DNA of 5,926 nucleotides from JANNGZ01 sp031404155 (GTDB lineage Bacteria > Pseudomonadota > Gammaproteobacteria > Burkholderiales > Burkholderiaceae_C): the NCBI GenBank assembly GCA_031404155.1, contig JANNGZ010000015.1, positions 1 through 5,926 on the forward strand, in the 5' to 3' direction. Both the position numbers and the translations under genes were made by a program. Positions 1 to 5,832 of the stretch are shown piece after piece (positions within the stretch are counted from its first letter, which is position 1; the number at the start of each line of letters is the position of its first letter). The notes beneath the pieces were generated by a model that saw only the letters and a program-made list of their open reading frames with translations, ran no database searches and was not told the DNA's origin.

Positions 1-1142
1 CCTCGTCGACCAGCGCAAACAGGCTGCGCGAGGAAACGTCGAGCCGGCTGTAGGTGCGGCGCAGCAGGCCGATGGTTTCGCGCACCAGCCAGTGGTCCTT
101 GTGGGCGAGCAAGGTGGTGTCGCTGGCCAGCACCGCCGCAGCGTCGCCTTGCGTCTTGACCAGCCAGGTGCCGATGTCGAGTTCGTTGGTGCGCATCTGC
201 AGGATCGCGTCTTCGAGTTCACGCGCCATTTGCAGCGGCCACCAGCGCACGCCCGCGGCCACGATGGCCTCGGGCGTCGTGGGCTGCGCCGTGCTGGGCG
301 CCTTCACGGTAAACGTGGCGGTGCGTTTGCTGCGGTCGATCTCGACGCCGACAAACTCATAACGCAGCGCGTCGGCCTCGTCCTGGCGTTGCAGCGGCGT
401 CAGCGTGATGCCTGGGGCACCCGCCGGCCGGTCGCTCTTGGCGCCGAGTTGCAGCGCACGCTCCTGCACCTTCTGCGCAAACACCTGCGGCTTGGCGATG
501 TCGTCCACCAGGCGCCAGTCCTTGGCCTTCTGCCCGCGCACGCCCTCGACGCTGGTGCAGAACAGGTCGGCCAGGTCGTGGCGCACGTGGCGCTTGTCGG
601 TCACGCGCGTCAAGCCGCCAGTGCCGGGCAGCACACCGAGCAGCGGCACCTCGGGCAGGCTCACCGCCGAGGAGCGGTCGTCCACCAGGATGATCTCGTC
701 GCAGGCCAGCGCGAGTTCGTAGCCGCCGCCGGCGCAGGCGCCGTTCACCGCGGCCAGGAACTTCAGGCCCCGAATGCGTGGACGAGTCTTCGAGGCCATT
801 GCGGGTTTCGTTGGTGAACTTGCAGAAGTTCACCTTCCAGGCATGGCTGCTCACGCCGAGCATGAAGATGTTGGCGCCCGAGCAGAACACCTTGTCCTTG
901 GCGCTCGTGATGACCAGGGTGCGCACTTCGGGGTGCTCGAAGCGCACCCGGTTGATTGCGTCGTTCAGCTCGATGTCGACCCCGAGGTCGTAGCTGTTGA
1001 GCTTGAGCTTGTAGCCGGGGCGAAGGCCGGCGTTTTCGTCGAAGTCGGCGGCGAGCGTGGCCACCGGGCCCTCGAACCTGAGCTTCCAGTGTTTGTACGC
1101 GGACGGGTGGGTGCGGTATTCGACGCGGGGCGGGGTGCTCAT
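1..1142 (-). CDS. boxC: Benzoyl-CoA-dihydrodiol lyase BoxC, 3' truncated by window edge and interrupted by a one-base frameshift
   Basis: BoxC is a cytoplasmic crotonase-superfamily enzyme that opens the ring of 2,3-dihydro-2,3-dihydroxybenzoyl-CoA, giving 3,4-dehydroadipyl-CoA semialdehyde and formate. The chosen ATG at 1142 (MSTPPRVEYRT) has GGAG 8 bases upstream (1151-1154). Residues 1-124 read cleanly, with CSGANIFMLG and KVNFCKFTNETRNG typical of BoxC. At the C run 768-771 the frame breaks: the original frame continues as an Arg-rich tail and stops near 357. Removing one C there restores an uninterrupted reading to base 2, beginning GLKFLAAVNGACAGGGYELA, then SLPEVPLLGVLPGTGG, and near the edge MRTNELDIGTW and LDVSSRSLFAL. 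About 380 of the usual roughly 550 residues are inside the window. The identification rests on recalled family sequence. The break is either a sequencing error or a recent inactivating mutation, because the downstream half shows no other decay. Confidence 0.93.
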
Positions 1143-1166
1143 GGGGTGGTCTCCAATCCGATGTAT

Positions 1167-1211
1167 TGCACGATGATGCATGTTCTCAGAACAGTATATG
1201 CATCATAGTGC
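1167..1211. promoter_or_regulatory. Candidate BoxR operator: inverted repeat over the boxC -10 and start site
   Basis: The arms at 1168-1181 (GCACGATGATGCAT) and 1198-1211 (ATGCATCATAGTGC) are reverse complements at 13 of 14 positions. Between them lies a second exact palindrome, TGTTCT-C-AGAACA, at 1181-1193. The left arm also contains TGCA-N6-TGCA (1167-1170 and 1177-1180). Operators of BzdR, the anaerobic relative of BoxR, are known to be built from TGCA repeats within longer palindromes near the start site; I rely on memory for this. The position over the -10 and the predicted start fits repression that benzoyl-CoA would relieve. Confidence 0.7.
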
Positions 1212-1230
1212 GTGTTTTGACATAGGTCAA
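1202..1230 (-). promoter_or_regulatory. boxC promoter (sigma70-type)
   Basis: Read on the minus strand, TTGACC (1230-1225) is separated by exactly 17 bases from TATGAT (1207-1202). Each hexamer differs from the consensus at one position. Transcription would begin near 1195, giving an untranslated leader of roughly 50 bases before the boxC ATG at 1142. The -10 element lies inside the right arm of the operator repeat, so a bound repressor would block RNA polymerase directly. boxR ends only 30 bases upstream of the -35, so boxC can also be reached by read-through from boxR; I see no clear terminator between them. Confidence 0.75.
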
Positions 1231-1259
1231 TCGGCCGGTGGAAAAAATTTGGCGGCGTC

Positions 1260-2318
1260 TCAGGCGGGCAGCCTCAAGGCTTGGCGGACCGCGCTTCGCA
1301 GCGCCACAAAGGTGGCGTCGAGTGGCAACGCGCTGGTGTCCACCGTCATCTCGGCCTTGGAATAGAACGCCGCGCGGCCGGTGAGGATGCGGCGCAGATC
1401 TTCCATCGCCTCCTTGCTCGCCGCCATCGGCCGCATGTCGCCCTGAGCGGCCACGCGCTGCATATGGTGTTCCGGGTCGGCCTTCAACCACACGGTGGTG
1501 CAATGGCCGAGCAGCATGTTGAAGGTGGCGGCGTCGGACACCAGCCCGCCGGGCGTGGCGATCACCGCCTCGGGGTAGAGCTGGATGGTTTCTTCGAGGG
1601 CGCGGCGTTCGTAGCGGCGGTAGGCGTTCATGCCATACAGCGCCTGGATCTCCGAGATGCTGCAACCGGCGAACTTCTCGATCTCGCGGCTCAGCTCCAC
1701 GAAGGGGAATTCCAGGTCGTCGGCCAGCATCTGGCCGAGCGTGGACTTGCCCGCGCCGCGCAGGCCCACCAGTGCGATGCGCGCGCTGTGGGCGCTGGCC
1801 TGGCCGGTGCCCTTGCTGCCACCGCCGCTGCCGCTGCCGAGCAGTTCATCGATCGCCACCCGCGCCCGGCGCAGCGCGGCCTCGTCGCGGCCGTCCAGGA
1901 GTTCGCGAATCAGCAGCCATTCGGGCGAGGAGGTGCTCACGTCGCCGACCAATTCGGCGAGAGAACATTGCAGCGCGCCGGCCACTTGTAGCAGCACGAG
2001 GATCGAGGCATTGCCGACGCCATATTCGAGGTTTGCCAGGTGACGCTCGGACACATCCGCGGCCAGGGCCACCGCCTTGCGCGTGAGGCCGCGGCGCGCG
2101 CGCAGGTTGCGCAGCCGCTCCCCGAGCGCAGCCAGGAAGGGGTCGCGCGGGTCAGCCCCTGCGGCGGCGCCGACCACGGCATCTGCTTCGACGGCGGTAT
2201 CGGCGGTGGCATCGGCAGTGAAGTCGGCGGCGCCGGCCTTGCGGCCGTTGGGCGCGGCCTTTTCGTCCCGAGCGCCGGCGCGCAGCATCCGTTTCGAAGG
2301 CAGTAAAGTGCTTTCCAT
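1260..2318 (-). CDS. boxR: BoxR: XRE-family regulator with shikimate-kinase-like effector domain
   Basis: The 352-residue protein has three parts. Residues 1 to about 60 are an Ala/Asp-rich, low-complexity leader. Residues 64-126 are an XRE helix-turn-helix (LGERLRNLRARRGLTRKAVA, then SERHLANLEYGVGNAS). After a Gly/Ser-rich linker (around 161-172) comes a shikimate-kinase-like domain at 179-352. Its Walker A motif, GLRGAGKST, is at 185-193. The kinase positions that bind magnesium and shikimate (Asp-x-Asp in AroK) are Glu208-Leu-Ser210, and the AroK GGG motif is PGGL at 256-259, so kinase activity on shikimate is unlikely. Proteins of this architecture (BoxR/BzdR) repress benzoate genes and respond to benzoyl-CoA. 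The gene diverges from the plus-strand operon and lies upstream of boxC in the same direction. No good ribosome site precedes the ATG at 2318; Met11 is an alternative start. The leader makes it longer than the roughly 300 residues I recall for the family. Confidence 0.93.
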   Translation of the reverse strand: MESTLLPSKRMLRAGARDEKAAPNGRKAGAADFTADATADTAVEADAVVGAAAGADPRDPFLAALGERLRNLRARRGLTRKAVALAADVSERHLANLEYGVGNASILVLLQVAGALQCSLAELVGDVSTSSPEWLLIRELLDGRDEAALRRARVAIDELLGSGSGGGSKGTGQASAHSARIALVGLRGAGKSTLGQMLADDLEFPFVELSREIEKFAGCSISEIQALYGMNAYRRYERRALEETIQLYPEAVIATPGGLVSDAATFNMLLGHCTTVWLKADPEHHMQRVAAQGDMRPMAASKEAMEDLRRILTGRAAFYSKAEMTVDTSALPLDATFVALRSAVRQALRLPA

Positions 2319-2327
2319 GGCTTGGAG

Positions 2328-2357
2328 TTGACTTTAATCGTCCAGTGGAAGCACAAT
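2328..2357 (+). promoter_or_regulatory. Possible promoter of the DUF4863-ligase-hydrolase operon
   Basis: TTGACT (2328-2333) is a good -35. The best -10 is CACAAT (2352-2357) after 18 bases, with 4/6 matches. The -10 overlaps the operator motif at 2351-2366, as in the boxC promoter. The leader to the ATG at 2407 would be about 43 bases and contains a small 5-bp hairpin (2370-2374 with 2381-2385) upstream of the ribosome site. Confidence 0.5.
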
Positions 2358-2366
2358 ACTGCATAT
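2351..2366. promoter_or_regulatory. Third copy of the candidate BoxR operator motif in the divergent gap
   Basis: GCACAATACTGCATAT matches the right arm of the boxC operator read on the minus strand (1211-1196, GCACTATGATGCATAT) at 13 of 16 positions. It matches the left arm (1168-1183) at 12 of 16. All three fit GCACnATnnTGCATnT. Here only one half is evident, without an inverted partner. It lies between the divergent genes and covers both proposed -10 elements, so one bound dimer could control boxR and the ligase operon together. Confidence 0.6.
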
Positions 2367-2381
2367 CAACGGCTACCGCAA
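2353..2381 (-). promoter_or_regulatory. Possible boxR promoter
   Basis: On the minus strand, TTGCGG (2381-2376), 17 bases, then TATTGT (2358-2353) form a weak sigma70-like pair with 3/6 and 4/6 matches. The -10 falls inside the operator motif at 2351-2366, which would allow autorepression. It is proposed because boxR needs a promoter in this 88-base gap and nothing better is visible on this strand. Confidence 0.35.
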
Positions 2382-2406
2382 GCCGAACCGATGCAGGAGA
2401 TCGACG

Positions 2407-2871
2407 ATGACCATGACCGAATTTCGCCAGGCGATGGCCAGCTTGACCGCCCAACTCGCCGGCCGCCCGCTCGACGCCGCGCTGGATGCCTGGCTCAACG
2501 CCGAACATGGGGCGGGCAGTGCCAGCTACCAACGCATCAAGAGGGGTTGTGAAACCGGTGTCGCCGCCGGCTGGCTGTGTGAGCGCGAAGGTGGCGGCAT
2601 CCGCTACGGCCGCGTCTTCAAACCCGCTGAGGACCTGCACGGTTTTTCAGTGGACGTGGTCGACATGGAAAACATCGCCGGGCCGCATCACGCGCACCCT
2701 CAAGGCGAAATCGATTTGCTGATGCCGACGCAGGGCGACGCCACCTTCGACGGCCGGCCCGCCGGCTGGGTGGTCTACCCGCCCGGCAGTGCGCACCGGC
2801 CCACGGTGGCGCAGGGCCGGGCGCTGGTGCTGTACCTGCTGCCCGCGGGCGAGATCCGCTTCACCCGATAG
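2407..2871 (+). CDS. DUF4863 / 4-hydroxylaminobenzoate lyase-type cupin protein
   Basis: This 154-residue protein resembles the DUF4863 family, which includes the 4-hydroxylaminobenzoate lyase PnbB; the assignment is from recall. Residues 1 to about 60 are a helical part (FRQAMASLTAQLAGRPLD, then WLNAEHG). The second half has a recognisable cupin: motif 1 is GPHHAHPQGEIDLLMP, giving His95-x-His97-x3-Glu101, and motif 2 is GWVVYPPGSAHRP with His130. These four side chains are the usual metal set. AGGAGA at 2395-2400 sits 6 bases before the ATG at 2407. It is the first gene of the plus-strand operon, divergent from boxR, and 87 bases separate it from the ligase. Its role in benzoate catabolism is unknown. 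Repair or removal of a side product, or action on a substituted benzoate feeding the pathway, is possible but not shown. No signal peptide or membrane segment is visible, so it should be cytoplasmic. Confidence 0.85.
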   Translation: MTMTEFRQAMASLTAQLAGRPLDAALDAWLNAEHGAGSASYQRIKRGCETGVAAGWLCEREGGGIRYGRVFKPAEDLHGFSVDVVDMENIAGPHHAHPQGEIDLLMPTQGDATFDGRPAGWVVYPPGSAHRPTVAQGRALVLYLLPAGEIRFTR

Positions 2872-2894
2872 GCCGCCGCCGGCCGCAAAATTTG

Positions 2895-2922
2895 GCGCTC
2901 GCGCGCCGCTCAGTTCGAGCGC
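2895..2922 (+). repeat. GC-rich inverted repeat between the cupin gene and the ligase gene
   Basis: GCGCTCG (2895-2901) and CGAGCGC (2916-2922) are exact reverse complements around a 14-base loop, and the loop can itself pair in other GC-rich ways. No T run follows, so it is not a standard terminator. It could stabilise or process the transcript between the two genes, or be chance in GC-rich sequence. Confidence 0.3.
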
Positions 2923-2958
2923 GCGGGTGCTGCCGCCACAAGATCCTTGGAGACCCGC

Positions 2959-4527
2959 ATGACCAGCCCTCAAGTTCCGGCGCCCGGCGCCCTCTTCAAC
3001 TTCGCGCAGCACCTGCTCGAGCGCAACGCGGGCCGCGCGGCCAAGGCGGCGTTCATCGACGACCAGGGCAGCTTGAGCTACGGCGCGCTGGACGAGCGGG
3101 TGCGCCGCTTCGCCGCCGGCCTGCTCGCGCTGGGGCTGCGCCGCGAGGAGCGGGTGCTGCTGCTGATGCACGACAACAGCGACTGGCCGGTGGCCTTCCT
3201 CGGCGCGCTGTACGCCGGCGTGGTGCCGGTGGCGCTGAACACGCTGCTCACCGCCGACGACTACGCCTACATGCTCGCCCACAGCCGCGCGCAGGCGGCC
3301 GTGGTGAGCGCGGCGCTGCTGCCCACGCTGCAAGCGGCGATGGCGCAGGCGCCGCACGAGCTGAAGCGCCTAGTCGTCTCGCGCGCCAGCGGCGCCTTAC
3401 CGCCAAATGCGCAGAGCGTCGAAGACTTCATCGCGGCGCATCAAGCCCTGGCCGCGCCCGCCGCCACCGGCCCCGACGAGATCGGATTCTGGCTCTACTC
3501 GTCCGGCTCCACAGGCCGCCCAAAAGGCGCGGTGCACAGCCATGCCAACCCCTACTGGACGGCCGAGTTGTATGGCCGTGCCGTGCTCGGCCTGCGCGAA
3601 GACGACATCTGCTTCTCAGCCGCGAAACTGTTCTTCGCTTACGGCCTGGGCAACGCGCTGACCTTCCCGATGAGCGTGGGCGCCACCACCGTGTTGATGG
3701 CCGAGCGCCCGACCCCCGACGCGGTGTTCCAGCGCTGGACAAAGCACAAACCCACCGCGTTCTTCGGCGCCCCCACCGGCTTCGCCGGCATGCTGGCGTC
3801 GCCGAAGTTGCCGGCCCGAAGCGACGTGGCGCTGCGCCTGGTGTCCTCGGCGGGTGAGGCCTTGCCGGCGGACCTCGGTGAGCGCTTCAAGGCGCATTTC
3901 GGCACCGACATCATCGACGGCATCGGCTCCACCGAGATGCTGCACATCTTCCTCTCCAACACACCGGGCCGGGTGCGCTACGGCAGCACCGGGTGGCCGG
4001 TGCCGGGCTACGAGGTCGAGTTGCGCGGCGAAGACGGCCGCGCGGTGGCCGAGGGGGAGATCGGCGACCTCTACATCCACGGGCCGTCCGCGGCGCTGAT
4101 GTACTGGAACCAGCGCGACAAGTCGTGCGAGACCTTCCAGGGCGCCTGGTGCAAGAGCGGCGACAAATACCTGCGCAACGCCGACGGCAGCTACACCTAC
4201 TCGGGCCGCAGCGACGACATGCTCAAGGTCAGCGGCATCTATGTCTCGCCCTTCGAGGTGGAGTCCACGCTGGCGCTGCATCCCGCGGTGCTTGAGGCCG
4301 CGGTGATCGGCGTGCCCGATGCCGAGGGGCTGACCAAGACCAAGGCCTTCGTGGTGCTGAAGGCCGGCCAGCAGGCCAGCGAGGACGAGCTCAAGGCCTT
4401 CGTGAAGGACCGCCTCGCGCCCTACAAGTACCCGCGCTCGATCGCCTTCGTGACCGAGCTGCCGAAGACCGCCACCGGGAAAATCCAGCGCTTCAAGCTG
4501 CGTGAGGTCGAGGCCGCCGTGAAATGA
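2959..4527 (+). CDS. bclA: Benzoate-CoA ligase
   Basis: This 522-residue acyl-adenylate-forming enzyme (EC 6.2.1.25) makes benzoyl-CoA from benzoate, ATP and CoA, the entry step for the box pathway and the source of the BoxR effector. The adenylation motifs appear in order: the phosphate loop YSSGSTGRPKG at 180-190, GIGSTEM at 321-327, SGDKY at 400-404, the hinge SGRSDDMLKVSG at 415-426, and PKTATGK with the catalytic Lys508. FFAYGLGNALTFP (225-237) is typical of benzoate and 4-hydroxybenzoate ligases. Start choice: an in-frame TTG at 2947 would add four residues, but GGAG at 2949-2952 stands 6 bases before the ATG at 2959, so the ATG is preferred. Length is normal for the family and no lesion is visible. 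The stop overlaps the next gene by 4 bases (ATGA). A 4-hydroxybenzoate or other aryl-CoA ligase is the main alternative, but the boxR/boxC context favours benzoate. Confidence 0.94.
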   Translation: MTSPQVPAPGALFNFAQHLLERNAGRAAKAAFIDDQGSLSYGALDERVRRFAAGLLALGLRREERVLLLMHDNSDWPVAFLGALYAGVVPVALNTLLTADDYAYMLAHSRAQAAVVSAALLPTLQAAMAQAPHELKRLVVSRASGALPPNAQSVEDFIAAHQALAAPAATGPDEIGFWLYSSGSTGRPKGAVHSHANPYWTAELYGRAVLGLREDDICFSAAKLFFAYGLGNALTFPMSVGATTVLMAERPTPDAVFQRWTKHKPTAFFGAPTGFAGMLASPKLPARSDVALRLVSSAGEALPADLGERFKAHFGTDIIDGIGSTEMLHIFLSNTPGRVRYGSTGWPVPGYEVELRGEDGRAVAEGEIGDLYIHGPSAALMYWNQRDKSCETFQGAWCKSGDKYLRNADGSYTYSGRSDDMLKVSGIYVSPFEVESTLALHPAVLEAAVIGVPDAEGLTKTKAFVVLKAGQQASEDELKAFVKDRLAPYKYPRSIAFVTELPKTATGKIQRFKLREVEAAVK

Positions 4528-5342
4528 GCCAAGGCGTCGGGTTCGTCGACGTCGACTGGCGCGGGCGCCCGGTTCGCATCGAGCACCGCTGGATCGACGG
4601 GCGGGTCGGCGCGCGCGATACCACCGCGCCGCTGATCGTGTTCCTGCACGAAGGCCTGGGCTCGCTGGCGATGTGGAAGGATTTTCCGCAGCGGCTTTGC
4701 CAGGCCGCCGGCGCCCGCGGCCTCGTCTACTCGCGCCCCGGTTATGGCCGCTCCACGCCGCGTGCGCGTGAAGAGGCCTGGGCGCCCGACTTCATGCACC
4801 GCCAGGCGCATGAGTTGCTGCCGGCCCTGTTCGGCGCGCTGAACATCGAAACCGCAACCGACAAACCCTGGCTCTTCGGCCACAGCGACGGCGCCTCGAT
4901 TGCGCTGCTTTTTGCGGCCCGGTTTGTGCAGCGGGTGGCCGGTGTGGTGGTGCTCGCGCCGCATATCGTGGTCGAAGAGGTTTCGGTGCAGAGCATCAAG
5001 AAGGCGCGCAGCACCTACCTCGAGACCCCCTGGCGCCAGAGCCTGGCGAAGTACCACGAAGACCCCGACTCGGCGTTCTGGGGCTGGAACCGCATCTGGC
5101 TCGACCCCGCGTTCCGCGCCTGGTCGATCGAGCGCGAGCTCGCCTCGATCACCTGCCCGCTGCTCGCCATTCAAGGCCTCGACGACGAGTACGGCACGCT
5201 GGAGCAGGTGCGTGGCATCGCGCTGCGGGTGCCGCAAGCCGAGTTGCTCGAGCTGCCCGCGTGCGCTCACTCGCCCCACCGCGACCAGCCCGAGCAGGTG
5301 CTCTCGGCGGTCGCCGGCTTCATCGCCCGCCACCGGGGCTGA
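4524..5342 (+). CDS. Alpha/beta hydrolase fold protein, translationally coupled to benzoate-CoA ligase
   Basis: This is a 272-residue alpha/beta hydrolase, a normal full length. The oxyanion-side motif LHEGLGS is at 41-47, the nucleophile elbow GHSDGAS gives Ser121, the acid is probably Asp220 or Asp221 in GLDDEYG, and the catalytic histidine is His249 in CAHSPHRD. The RPGYGRS motif at 71-77 is typical of the fold. There is no signal peptide, so it acts in the cytoplasm. The ATG at 4524 overlaps the ligase stop as ATGA, implying translational coupling. The substrate cannot be read from the sequence. In a box cluster it could be a thioesterase that rescues CoA from stalled acyl-CoA, or a lactone hydrolase, an activity I recall being proposed for a gene in the Azoarcus evansii box cluster. 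The aldehyde dehydrogenase BoxD, which takes the BoxC product onward, is a different family. Confidence 0.88.
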   Translation: MSQGVGFVDVDWRGRPVRIEHRWIDGRVGARDTTAPLIVFLHEGLGSLAMWKDFPQRLCQAAGARGLVYSRPGYGRSTPRAREEAWAPDFMHRQAHELLPALFGALNIETATDKPWLFGHSDGASIALLFAARFVQRVAGVVVLAPHIVVEEVSVQSIKKARSTYLETPWRQSLAKYHEDPDSAFWGWNRIWLDPAFRAWSIERELASITCPLLAIQGLDDEYGTLEQVRGIALRVPQAELLELPACAHSPHRDQPEQVLSAVAGFIARHRG

Positions 5343-5352
5343 AGCCCGCGCT

Positions 5353-5374
5353 CAAGGGCCCGGAAGGGGCCTTG
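5353..5374 (+). terminator. Hairpin at the 3' end of the plus-strand operon, possible terminator
   Basis: CAAGGGCCC (5353-5361) pairs with GGGGCCTTG (5366-5374) over nine positions with a single G-G mismatch, closed by a GGAA tetraloop. It begins 11 bases after the hydrolase stop. No T run follows, so intrinsic termination is uncertain. It may instead protect the 3' end. The rest of the gap to 5481 shows nothing beyond short GC-rich pairings. Confidence 0.45.
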
Positions 5375-5481
5375 TGGCTGGCGAAGGCCCGAGGGCGAAT
5401 TCACGCCTGAGGGCTGATGCCGTCGTCGGCGCGTTCGGACTTGCTTGAGATGGCTGCGCGCATCGCGCCCCGCCGGTTGGC

Positions 5482-5829
5482 TCACCCGATCACATCGCCG
5501 ACGACCTCTCGCAGCGTCTTGCTGTCGGCCGCCGAGAGGTGGCCCATGACGCGCAGAACGAGTCCTTGCTCGATTGTGGCGAAGATCGGCTTGAGGACGG
5601 ACGCCTTGATGAGCCCGGCGGCTTGCCAGTCGCCGACCATCGCCTCGCCGAAGCCCATCGGCGTGCGCACCTGACTCGTGATCGCCATGATCACGATGTC
5701 GCGCCGGTTCGCGTTGTAGCCGTGGCTCGAGGCGACGACCGCCGGACGCTTCTTGGTGCCCGACTGATCCGTGAACGGAAACGGCACGAGCACCACGTCT
5801 CCGAAGCTGAACCTCGAGCTGGCGGCCAT
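5482..5829 (-). CDS. PemK/MazF-family toxin (type II toxin-antitoxin)
   Basis: This 115-residue protein has the usual length for MazF/PemK ribosomal or mRNA endoribonucleases, which cut RNA and arrest growth when not held by the antitoxin. The N-terminal signature GDVVLVPFPFTDQSGTKKRP is at residues 10-29, with Arg28 in the KRPAVV position that is catalytic in MazF. MAITSQVR (48-55) supplies the conserved Thr/Ser pair. LKPIFATIEQGLV (79-91) and the C-terminal helix are also typical. The ATG at 5829 follows the antitoxin stop by 3 bases, with no strong ribosome site, so translation probably depends on the antitoxin reading through. The gene converges on the benzoate operon and is functionally unrelated to it. 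The exact cut sequence cannot be predicted. Confidence 0.9.
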   Translation of the reverse strand: MAASSRFSFGDVVLVPFPFTDQSGTKKRPAVVASSHGYNANRRDIVIMAITSQVRTPMGFGEAMVGDWQAAGLIKASVLKPIFATIEQGLVLRVMGHLSAADSKTLREVVGDVIG

Positions 5830-5832
5830 CGA

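Noticed and set aside
757..782. Programmed ribosomal frameshifting in boxC
   Set aside because: The site is a plain four-base G run without a typical slippery heptamer, and BoxC is not known to be recoded; a sequencing error or mutation is simpler.
92..817. 241-residue plus-strand open frame over boxC
   Set aside because: It lies opposite boxC, whose corrected minus-strand frame reads as a clear family member over the same bases; the plus frame is a high-GC shadow rich in Arg, Ala, His and Gly with no recognisable domain.
1281..1991. 236-residue plus-strand open frame opposite boxR
   Set aside because: The minus-strand reading has a helix-turn-helix and Walker A motif; the plus frame is low-complexity and has no supporting motif or context.
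2892..3857. 321-residue plus-strand open frame overlapping the ligase in another frame
   Set aside because: It is Arg/Ala-rich, ends mid-ligase, and the ligase frame carries all expected catalytic motifs.
4422..5333. 303-residue minus-strand open frame opposite the ligase end and hydrolase
   Set aside because: The length is explained by high GC content; there is no domain, and the plus strand has a full catalytic triad.
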